This document shows, piece by piece, positions 1 through 5,725 of a DNA stretch of 8,817 nucleotides (positions are counted from its first letter, which is position 1; every line of letters begins with the position of its first letter). The position numbers and the translations under genes were made by a program. This DNA is from JAICWP01 sp035252015 (lineage in GTDB: Bacteria > Acidobacteriota > Terriglobia > Terriglobales > Acidobacteriaceae): the NCBI GenBank assembly GCA_035252015.1, contig DATFDP010000189.1:1-8817 (forward strand), written 5' to 3'. The notes under the pieces were generated by a model. The model had not been told where the DNA came from and made no database searches. It saw only the letters and a list, made by a program, of their open reading frames with translations.

Positions 1-204
1 CAGCTGGCACAAATGTTCATAGGCCGGACGAGCCGAATCATTTACTTGAAAGAGGATCCGCGCACCCCGTTCCAAGAAGTCGCTACAGCGATCGACATGT
101 CACGCGCAGCGGGCGTAGGCTGGGTTTCGATGCCCTTGCAAAAAACCGATATCCGGGTGGAATTGGTAACAACCGGGTGTGTGCGAGCAACGGATTTAAA
201 TTAG
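1..204 (+). CDS. exbD: ExbD/TolR-type biopolymer transport protein, C-terminal part (cut by left edge)
   Basis: The reading frame is open from base 1, so the gene begins outside the window; the ATG at 13 is probably internal. The peptide reads QLAQMFIGRTSRIIYLKEDP, then RTPFQEVATAIDMSRAAGVG. This fits the periplasmic C-terminal domain of ExbD/TolR: a beta strand with a 'vyikaD' motif, the 'pY..V...iD..r.AGv' helix, and a final strand. ExbD works with ExbB and TonB in the inner membrane, converting proton-motive force into energy for outer-membrane transport. After the AGVGWVSM strand, where ExbD proteins usually end within about 10-15 residues, a tail of roughly 26 residues with no family resemblance runs to the TAG at 202-204. 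The tail could mean decay or readthrough into foreign sequence. The next exbD-like fragment begins at the following base in the same frame. Recognition is from motif memory, and the N-terminal membrane segment cannot be seen. Confidence 0.6.
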   Translation, partial: QLAQMFIGRTSRIIYLKEDPRTPFQEVATAIDMSRAAGVGWVSMPLQKTDIRVELVTTGCVRATDLN

Positions 205-515
205 GTGAGGGCCAAGAATGTGATCGCTGCCCCTGATGCAGATCGGGACAATGCATTGTTGATGCGTATTTCAAGGGCAGGTGAGGCCTACGTCGGTCCG
301 CTGCCCCTGAGGACAGACGAGATTGCTATGGGCTTCAAAAAGGCATTTCGTGCGAGGCTCAACCCTCCAGGTCTTCCACCCCCACCGAATGAAGAAAAGA
401 TTGCCTACATCAAGCGGATACCGAAGTACCATACCTGAAGGTACTTATGGTCATGGACAGTCTTGCGGCGGCGGGCGCCAATCGATTGGGGTTGCTGGCG
501 GTTCAAAGGCAGTAG
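205..515 (+). pseudogene. exbD: exbD-like pseudogene: no membrane anchor, one-base frameshift near 412-416
   Basis: The frame opens with GTG at 205, directly after the TAG of the upstream fragment. It encodes a typical ExbD/TolR periplasmic segment, DNALLMRISRAGEAYVGPLP then LRTDEIAMGFKKAFRAR, a short proline-rich stretch and EEKIAYIK. Frame 1 then gives only RIPKYHT and a stop at 436-438. Rereading from base 414 in the -1 frame restores an excellent family match: ADTEVPYLKVLMVMDSLAAA followed by GANRLGLLAVQRQ, ending at TAG 513-515. A single lost base at 'aag(g)cggat' explains this. The N-terminal transmembrane helix and its conserved proton-path Asp are missing, and no frame between 130 and 230 encodes a hydrophobic helix. 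The gene therefore seems doubly broken: N-terminal deletion plus frameshift. A sequencing or assembly error could explain the frameshift but not the missing anchor. Tandem exbD genes are common in exbB-exbD-exbD loci, which likely explains the pairing. Confidence 0.65.
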
Positions 516-574
516 CAACTCAATGACCCAGGCTGGTCCCGGTATTTCGCCGACGACAAGAACCGATGAGAGTG

Positions 575-606
575 GTCCTCACATCCGAAGCCTACGCGGT
601 GAGGAC
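575..606. repeat. 8-bp perfect inverted repeat, possible hairpin downstream of the exbD remnant
   Basis: GTCCTCAC at 575-582 is exactly complementary to GTGAGGAC at 599-606, with a 16-base loop. It lies 60 bases after the end of the exbD-like pseudogene. No T-tract follows on either strand, so a Rho-independent terminator is not supported. An isolated 8-bp palindrome can arise by chance in GC-rich DNA. Confidence 0.3.
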
Positions 607-884
607 GCTGCGGGCGTGGCGCAGGTCGCAGTGAAGTGTTGGCGGCGAGCACAGGAACCTGCAGGAGCCTGCCGCAAGATGGGGGTGACCTCTCGCATCG
701 CCCGGGAGCCACCAGAAGCCACGGCACGGCACAGGGCACGGAACTCTTTGCGGCACACTTTGTCCACTTTTACCCCTCTATACACCATCCACCCCACTCA
801 CAAACCTTGCGGCGTCACCCTAACCTATTGCAAATACGGGGACGCCAATGCTATTAACGGCCTAGCGAAACGGATGGCGTGCTT

Positions 885-905
885 GCCCTGAGCTTGCCGA
901 AGGGC
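885..905 (-). repeat. Short interspersed CCTTCG...GCTCAGG element (copy 1)
   Basis: The plus strand reads GCCCTGAGC TTGCCGA AGGGC, a hairpin-forming motif. Its minus-strand form, CCCTTCGGCAAGCTCAGGG, belongs to a short intergenic repeat type I know from many GC-rich genomes, including Acidobacteriota. Its outer 5 bp (GCCCT/AGGGC) pair perfectly. A second, longer member with the same ends lies in the opposite orientation about 90 bases downstream. Function is unknown; such elements are usually taken as non-autonomous mobile or REP-like repeats. Confidence 0.55.
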
Positions 906-990
906 ATCTCGCGTGCATCAATGCGAAGTGCGATTGAGGTTAGATGTGGAAACTCCTTAAAGGAGCATCGGTACTTTTTGAAACGCAGAG

Positions 991-1045
991 GTCCTTCGAC
1001 TCACCGGGTGATTCGGCGAACCACCCGACTTCGCTCAGGATGACA
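991..1045 (+). repeat. Interspersed CCTTCG...GCTCAGGATGACA element (copy 2) with inserted hairpin
   Basis: The element starts GTCCTTCGACT and ends GACTTCGCTCAGGATGACA. Its middle (1002-1030) holds a hairpin: CGGGTGATTCG at 1005-1015 pairs with CGAACCACCCG at 1017-1027 with one mismatch, although the central bases must stay unpaired as a loop. GACT occurs at both ends of the inserted block (998-1001 and 1027-1030), so the element reads like the shorter consensus form with a 29-base hairpin inserted. It lies about 130 bases upstream of the receiver-PAS gene. Family recognition is from memory; the pairing and the direct repeat are visible directly. Confidence 0.55.
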
Positions 1046-1177
1046 GACGAAAAAAATCGTTGCTCAGATGAAAAGCATCCAGCTGCAAAGCGAGGAACCG
1101 GTGAGGTGGTAACCGCCAGCTCCTTCGGCAGTCGTCAATTTGTGCTCGCGGGTAAGAGCATCTAAGAAGCAGAGAAG

Positions 1178-1957
1178 ATGAGTGACGGAACGGAAATTGC
1201 GATCAAGCCGGAAGGGAAGCCTATCCGGGTGCTGCTGCTGGACGACCTGGAGGACAACCTCCTGGTGCGTTCCACTATTCTGCGGCAAAAGGGCTACGAC
1301 GTGGTGACCTCCGCTTCGATCGAGGAGGCGGAGTCCAAGCTCAACGACATTGACATCGCGGTGCTCGATTACCACCTGGGAGCGGGCAAGTTCGGCACCG
1401 ACGTGGCCGAAACTTTGCGGCAGAAACGGCCGCACGTCCCCATCATTATCTTGTCGGCTACGCTGGAGCGGCGCTTTGGCGGCATCGCCGACATGCACCT
1501 GCTGAAGGGTTACAGCTCAGTGGACGACCTGGTGGCAGCCTTGCGCAGCTTTGAGGCCAAGCGACGGGGCAAGCCGGTGGTGGTGGATGCGCGCGACTTT
1601 TACTATTCGCGCATCAGCATGAACATGGGCGATGACATGGTGGTGGAAATCCTGGACCGCGACGGCAACTGGCAATATGTGAACGACTACTTCGCCGCCA
1701 TGCAGGGACGCAAGCGCTCCTGGTTTGTGGGCAAGAACATGTTCGAGCAGTTTTCCGATGTAGCCGACCACTGGGCGGACACTATTCGCACGGTGGCTGA
1801 CACGCGCGAAACCTACATTGACCGAGGCTCTGCCGGCCTGCCGCACCTGCCGCGCAAAAGCGCGCGCTGGACGTGGAACATTCTGGTCTTCCCGATTCGC
1901 CTGCACGATGACCGCAACGGCGCGCTGCTGGGGGCGAGGCTGATTGAGAAGAAGTAG
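1178..1957 (+). CDS. Response regulator receiver domain fused to a PAS-like domain
   Basis: This 259-residue cytoplasmic protein is probably the phospho-acceptor of a histidine kinase encoded elsewhere. Residues 16-130 form a CheY-like receiver domain: acidic pair D22-D23 in VLLLDDLEDN, phospho-acceptor D64 in AVLDYHLG, switch residue S93 in IIILSAT and conserved lysine K110 in LLKG. The usual K-P dipeptide is K-G here. After a linker, residues of about 148-259 look like a PAS fold (VVEILDRDGNWQYVNDYFAA, GRKRSWFVGKNMFE and a closing beta strand ending ARLIEKK). There is no helix-turn-helix, kinase, GGDEF or phosphatase domain, so it may act by protein contact or ligand sensing. The ATG at 1178 has only a purine stretch (AGAGAAG) directly before it, not a well-spaced Shine-Dalgarno. 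No two-component partner lies within the window. The domain call is confident; the role is inferred. Confidence 0.85.
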   Translation: MSDGTEIAIKPEGKPIRVLLLDDLEDNLLVRSTILRQKGYDVVTSASIEEAESKLNDIDIAVLDYHLGAGKFGTDVAETLRQKRPHVPIIILSATLERRFGGIADMHLLKGYSSVDDLVAALRSFEAKRRGKPVVVDARDFYYSRISMNMGDDMVVEILDRDGNWQYVNDYFAAMQGRKRSWFVGKNMFEQFSDVADHWADTIRTVADTRETYIDRGSAGLPHLPRKSARWTWNILVFPIRLHDDRNGALLGARLIEKK

Positions 1958-1962
1958 GTGAG

Positions 1963-3501
1963 CTAGGCGGAAAACTGCTCCTGCTTCACCTTCCCGGTGG
2001 CGGGAGGCGGCACTACGCGGTCGGTTACTTCCGCCAGGGCGGCCAGAGCTCCGGCCAGCGATCCGCTCAGCGCCCCAGGTTGGTAACGCCAAGTCCAGTT
2101 CCCCAGGCTCTGGCTGGGCATATTCATGCGGGCTTCATTGCCCAGGCCGAGCACATCCTGCAGAGGTATTACGCACAAATCGGCGACCGACGACTGGGCC
2201 GCGCGCACAAATGCCCAATGCGCCCCGTGTTCATCCAACGGCCCCAGGTAGGCCTGGGCCTGGGCACGCTCGAATTCGGTAGCGCCTGAACGCCACCAGC
2301 CCACGGTGGTGTCATTGTCGTGCGTGCCGGTGTAGACGACGGTGTTTTTCTCGAAACGATGCGGCAGATAGATGTGCGCGCCGGGATTACCGAAACCGAA
2401 TTGCAGCACGCGCATGCCGGGAATCTGCAGGCGCTCGCGAAGAGCGTGAACTTCAGGAGTGATCATGCCCAGGTCTTCGGCGATAAAAGGCAAAGCGCCC
2501 AAAACTTCACGAACGCGATTAAAGAGGTCGTCCTTGGGGCCGTCGACCCAGCGGCCATGCACGGCGGTGGGCTCGTGCGCGGGAATTTCCCAACACTGCT
2601 CGAAACCGCGGAAGTGGTCAATACGCAGCAGATCGCACATGTGCATGGCCCAGCCCAGCCGCTGCAGCCACCAGTCGTAGCCGCGAGCCTTGAGCACGTC
2701 CCAGCGGTAAAGCGGGTTGCCCCAGCGCTGGCCGGTTTGGCTGAACGCATCCGGGGGCACGCCGGATACGACCTCCGGCTCCAGATTCTCATTCAGCCGG
2801 AAAATCTCGGGGTGGGCCCAGACATCGGCGCTGTCGTAGTTCACGAAAATGGCGATGTCACCGATGATGCGAATGGAGCGGGCGGCGCAGTACTGCCGCA
2901 AAGCGCCCCACTGCTCGAAGAAGGCAAACTGCAGAACGCGGCCGATTTGCAGCTCATGGGCCAGCTCACCGCGGACGTGGTCCAGGGCGGCGGGATGACG
3001 ATGCGCCAATTCGCGCGGCCATTCATTCCACGCTTTCTGGTAGCGGTGGCGCAGCGCCTCGAAAAGAACCCAGCCTTCCACCCACCAGGAATGCTGGGTA
3101 CAGAAGTGATCGAAGCGGGCGCGGTCAGCCGCGCTGGCGTGCTGCAGAAAGTTTTGCGCCGCCGCCACCAGCAGGGGCATTTTTACCGCGGCGACCTCTT
3201 CATACTTCACTGCGCCCACCTGGCCGGGCAGGCCGGAAAGGCGGCTGCGCTCAATCCACCCGCGGTCGGCCAGGCGTTCCAGGCTGATCTGCAGGGGGCT
3301 GCCGGCAAAGGCAGAAAGTGAGGAATAGGGCGAGTTGCCATAGCCGGCCGGAGCCAGCGGCAGTATTTGCCAGAGGCTTTGCCGCGCGGCCGCCAAAAAA
3401 TCTACGAACTCGTAGGCGGCCGGGCCGAAGTCGCCAATTCCCCCCAGGGACGGCAGCGATGTGGGATGCAGCAGGATCCCGGTGGATCGTGGAAGGGGCA
3501 T
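1963..3501 (-). CDS. malQ: 4-alpha-glucanotransferase (amylomaltase, GH77)
   Basis: This 512-residue enzyme is the normal bacterial length for MalQ (EC 2.4.1.25). It transfers alpha-1,4-glucan segments between maltodextrins in the cytoplasm, serving maltose/maltodextrin and glycogen metabolism. The N-terminus carries the family signature RSTGILLHPTSLPS and GIGDFG (residues 5-26), then WQILPLAP and GYGNSPYSS. Catalytic residues are present: nucleophile D295 in LLRIDHFRG, acid/base E342 in FIAEDLG, and transition-state stabilising H394-D395 in TGTHDND. The 250s loop GVPPDAFSQTGQRWGNPLY (residues 247-265) is intact, so the enzyme should be active. The ATG is fixed because an in-frame TGA lies four codons upstream (3511-3513). 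No clear Shine-Dalgarno precedes it, so translation may be leaderless-like or coupled. The ppiD-like gene ends 60 bases upstream on the same strand, and co-transcription is plausible because I see no terminator between them. Confidence 0.96.
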   Translation of the reverse strand: MPLPRSTGILLHPTSLPSLGGIGDFGPAAYEFVDFLAAARQSLWQILPLAPAGYGNSPYSSLSAFAGSPLQISLERLADRGWIERSRLSGLPGQVGAVKYEEVAAVKMPLLVAAAQNFLQHASAADRARFDHFCTQHSWWVEGWVLFEALRHRYQKAWNEWPRELAHRHPAALDHVRGELAHELQIGRVLQFAFFEQWGALRQYCAARSIRIIGDIAIFVNYDSADVWAHPEIFRLNENLEPEVVSGVPPDAFSQTGQRWGNPLYRWDVLKARGYDWWLQRLGWAMHMCDLLRIDHFRGFEQCWEIPAHEPTAVHGRWVDGPKDDLFNRVREVLGALPFIAEDLGMITPEVHALRERLQIPGMRVLQFGFGNPGAHIYLPHRFEKNTVVYTGTHDNDTTVGWWRSGATEFERAQAQAYLGPLDEHGAHWAFVRAAQSSVADLCVIPLQDVLGLGNEARMNMPSQSLGNWTWRYQPGALSGSLAGALAALAEVTDRVVPPPATGKVKQEQFSA

Positions 3502-3561
3502 GGTTGGAGTTCAGCGGAGCCGGGTTGTTGAACTGCCGAATAAAGGCCGTGCAGCAGGCGC

Positions 3562-5544
3562 CTAGCTGGCTTGGTTGCGAGGAGCCGTCAGCTGTTTAAG
3601 CACCTGCTGGTTGATCTGGATCTTGCCGTTCTTTTCCATCTGTTCGCGAAGATTAGCGACGAACAGTTCCAGCAGCTGGTTGCGCTTCTGCTGCAGCACC
3701 TGCTCCCGGACCTCGTCTCTCTGCTTCTGAAAATCAGCCGGCGAGGGCGCTTGCCGGTCGAGCAGCGACAGCACGGCGCCGCTGGTGCCGGTATTAATGG
3801 GCCCGCTGATCTCACCCGGCTTCATGCTGAAGACAGCGCTCGCCGTTCCGGACATGGCGCCCACATCGGGCACCTGGTCCTTGCGGGTAACCTGGTCGCT
3901 GGTCTTTAACGTCGCGCCTTCTTCCTTGGCGGCTTTCTTCAGATCATGCAACGCGCGGGCGCGGTCGGAGAGTTCCTGTACCTTCTGCCCCAGCATGGCC
4001 GAGGCCTGCTGATTGACGAACTCCGATTCCACGCGCGCCCGGATCTGCTCAAAAGTGGGCGTCTGCGGCGGCTTTACCGCTGTCACCTGGTAAACGACGT
4101 AGCCCTGCTTCAGATTGGTGAGGTCGGGCGGCGCATTCTGGGTGGCGCTGAAGATTGCGTCCATGAACTCCGGGGCCGGGCCCATTCCGGGCAGCGCGTC
4201 GTTGCGGCTGACAAAGTCGGTGCTCGTGACCTGCAACTTGTTCTGCGCCGCAGCCTTCTCCATTCCCTGACTGCGGGCCGCCGATTCCACGCTGTCCGCC
4301 AGGTTCTGCGCCGACTGCGTCGCTTTGTCCTGTGCGATAAGCGGAGTGATCTGCGCCGCCACTTCGCTGAGCGGCTTCAGATGCGCGTCCTGCTTGTCGT
4401 CCACGTGGATGATGTGGAAGCCATAACTGGTCTGCACGACGCCACTGGTGGAACCCTTAGGCAGAGAAAAGGCCACCTTCTCAAATTCAGGCACAGTCTG
4501 CCCGCGTTGAATCCAGCCCAGCGAGCCGCCATTCTTGGCGCTGGCCGTGTCCTGCGAATCTTTCTCCGCCAGCTTGGCAAAGTCCGCCCCGGCGTGCACC
4601 TGCTTCAGAACGTCTTCCGCTTTCTGTTTAGCTGCCTCTACCGCCTTGGGATCAACTTTGCCATCGGGACCCGGGGGCGGAGTCTTGATGAGGATGTGCC
4701 GCACCTCAACCTGCTCCGGCACCCGGTATTCGTCCATGTGCTGGTTGTAGTAGCGCTGCAGGTCGTCAGGAGTGACCTTAACCTCGGCCGCCAGTTTGCC
4801 GGTATCAATCAGGATGTAGCGGACCTTGCGCTGCTCGGGAATGGAGTTGACGTAGGTCTGCTTGTTCTTCTCGTAGAAGGCTTTCAGCTCCGCCTCGGAG
4901 GGATGTATTTGCTTCTTCAGCTGGTCGGTGGTCAGCACCGCGTACTGGAACTTAACTTTAGTGTTGTCCTTCTCGAACTGCTGCTCCAGTTCATTGTTGG
5001 AGGCGATCACCGTGCCGGAAATCATGTCCATCAATTTCTGCTGCAGCAACTTGTCCTTCATCGCCTGTTCAAACTGAGGCACGCTCATATTGAACTGGGA
5101 GACGAAGTCATCATAGGCCTGGTCGCCAATAAAGGTGCCGTTGGGGAACAGTTCAGAGGCGAATTGCCCATGCTGCAGTTCGTCCTGCAGTTCGGCATTG
5201 CTGACGCTCAGGCCCAGGCGCTGGGCTTCCACCAGCATGGCCCGTTGGGTAATCAGGTTGTCAGCCGCGCGCTGAATCAGGAACGGCATTATGGCGTCGG
5301 GAAGGCCGCGGGGAAACTGCTGCCGACCCATGGTGCGCGCCTGTTGCTGCACCTCGGTGACGCTGATCTCCTCGCTGCCTACTTTCGCCAATACGTTTTT
5401 TCCCAGGTCGCTCTGGAAGCCGAATGCGTCTCCCAGAATACCGCCAGGAACCAGCACAATGACCATGGCGGCGCAGATGACAACCAGAAGACCGCCTAAA
5501 ACCACTTTTTTAATGGGACCGGGGGTTTGCAGAAATCGAATCAT
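3562..5544 (-). CDS. ppiD: PpiD-like membrane-anchored peptidyl-prolyl isomerase (SurA_N + parvulin)
   Basis: This 660-residue periplasmic folding factor is close to the usual PpiD length (about 620). A short cytoplasmic N-terminus (MIRFLQTPGPIKK) precedes one transmembrane helix (about 14-33) that anchors it in the inner membrane. Residues 50-200 are a helical SurA_N-type chaperone region starting at NVLAKVGSEEISVTEV. A parvulin rotamase domain spans about 279-384: VRHILI (282-286 core), NGGSLGWI (338-345), VPEFEKVAFSL (351-361) and YGFHIIHV (374-381). A segment at 555-597 (VFSMKPGEISGPI... GAVLSLLDR) resembles the C-terminal half of a second, degenerate rotamase domain, as in other PpiD proteins. 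Residues 213-248 and 257-288 are similar to each other (see findings). PpiD proteins help newly exported proteins leaving the Sec translocon. The start follows a weak purine run (GTGAAAAAA). malQ lies downstream on the same strand. Confidence 0.88.
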   Translation of the reverse strand: MIRFLQTPGPIKKVVLGGLLVVICAAMVIVLVPGGILGDAFGFQSDLGKNVLAKVGSEEISVTEVQQQARTMGRQQFPRGLPDAIMPFLIQRAADNLITQRAMLVEAQRLGLSVSNAELQDELQHGQFASELFPNGTFIGDQAYDDFVSQFNMSVPQFEQAMKDKLLQQKLMDMISGTVIASNNELEQQFEKDNTKVKFQYAVLTTDQLKKQIHPSEAELKAFYEKNKQTYVNSIPEQRKVRYILIDTGKLAAEVKVTPDDLQRYYNQHMDEYRVPEQVEVRHILIKTPPPGPDGKVDPKAVEAAKQKAEDVLKQVHAGADFAKLAEKDSQDTASAKNGGSLGWIQRGQTVPEFEKVAFSLPKGSTSGVVQTSYGFHIIHVDDKQDAHLKPLSEVAAQITPLIAQDKATQSAQNLADSVESAARSQGMEKAAAQNKLQVTSTDFVSRNDALPGMGPAPEFMDAIFSATQNAPPDLTNLKQGYVVYQVTAVKPPQTPTFEQIRARVESEFVNQQASAMLGQKVQELSDRARALHDLKKAAKEEGATLKTSDQVTRKDQVPDVGAMSGTASAVFSMKPGEISGPINTGTSGAVLSLLDRQAPSPADFQKQRDEVREQVLQQKRNQLLELFVANLREQMEKNGKIQINQQVLKQLTAPRNQAS

Positions 5545-5586
5545 GTTGTTTTTTCACTTGCTGCAGGCTAACTGCCGCGAAGTTTT

Positions 5587-5592
5587 ATTATA
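5587..5592 (-). promoter_or_regulatory. Candidate -10 box of the ppiD promoter
   Basis: On the minus strand this reads TATAAT, a perfect sigma-70-type -10 hexamer, in the sequence CGTTTATAATAAAAC. It lies 42 bases before the ATG, which would give a leader of about 35 bases. At 16-18 bases further upstream there is no recognisable TTGACA (only GGGAGA/GGAGAA), and there is no TGn extension. The AT-rich patch stands out from its GC-rich surroundings, but the assignment rests on one hexamer. Confidence 0.4.
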
Positions 5593-5714
5593 AACGAGCC
5601 TCGCCCGCTTCTCCCGGAGCCTTGATGGCGGGCGCGTCAGGATTTTGAGGGCCTGTCCAGGCGCAGTTTGACATGCAGGCCGATAATGGATGGTCCGCCT
5701 GTCTCAATTTTTCC

Positions 5715-5719
5715 GGAGG
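5715..5719 (+). promoter_or_regulatory. Shine-Dalgarno GGAGG that decides the GTG start of the GH2 gene
   Basis: GGAGG at 5715-5719 lies 6 bases before GTG 5726-5728, ideal spacing. The alternative in-frame ATG at 5690 has no such site, and starting there would add 12 residues (MVRLSQFFRRVP) before an otherwise ordinary signal peptide. This makes GTG the better start. Confidence 0.75.
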
Positions 5720-5725
5720 GTGCCA

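Larger units (their letters stand above)
516..1177. other. Gene-poor stretch with repeats and inverted repeats
   Basis: No reading frame here looks like a protein family. The open frames on both strands overlap each other, have low-complexity Arg/Ala/His/Pro content and lack ribosome binding sites. The stretch contains an 8-bp inverted repeat (575-606), a short GGCACGG-rich run (about 719-740), a compact CCCTGAGC...GAAGGG hairpin element (885-905) and a longer related element with an internal hairpin (991-1045). The last 130 bases must hold the promoter and leader of the receiver-PAS gene, but I see no convincing -35/-10 pair. I recognise no tRNA or other structured RNA. Confidence 0.6.

Noticed and set aside
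391..416. Programmed -1 ribosomal frameshift in the exbD-like gene
   Set aside because: The shift point falls at AAGCGGAT, which is not a slippery heptamer, and no strong stem-loop follows. The nearby GAAAAG run lies upstream, while the peptide still matches ExbD in the original frame up to YIK. A missing base is simpler, especially as the membrane anchor is also lost.
719..740. Short GGCACGG repeats as a CRISPR or satellite
   Set aside because: Only about three imperfect 6-8 base units occur without spacers; this is local low complexity.
463..891. 142-codon open frame in the gene-poor stretch
   Set aside because: It overlaps the -1 frame end of the exbD pseudogene, has low-complexity Arg/Ala/His/Thr content, no ribosome binding site and no recognisable motif. 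Competing frames of similar length exist on both strands.
1..1177. tRNA or other structured RNA in the left gene-poor part
   Set aside because: Candidate GGTTCAAA (500-507) has no matching T-arm, acceptor stem or cloverleaf around it, and that segment is explained by the exbD pseudogene.
3502..3561. Inverted repeat AGTTCA/TGAACT between ppiD and malQ as a terminator
   Set aside because: The stem is 6 bp with a 15-base loop and no T-tract, so I do not call a terminator here. The two genes could be co-transcribed.
3946..5499. 517-codon open frame on the plus strand opposite the ppiD-like gene
   Set aside because: Its translation is a Leu/Arg/His/Val-rich mix with no family pattern, and it lies entirely antisense to a gene with clear domains. 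It is a by-product of GC-biased codon use. The same holds for the long antisense frames at 2320-3321, 5798-6946, 7286-8410, 1064-1498 and 1517-2092.
5668..5687. TTGACA plus GATAAT as a promoter of the GH2 gene
   Set aside because: TTGACA (5668-5673) and GATAAT (5682-5687) are separated by only 8 bases, far below the 16-18 needed. Neither has a good partner at proper distance.
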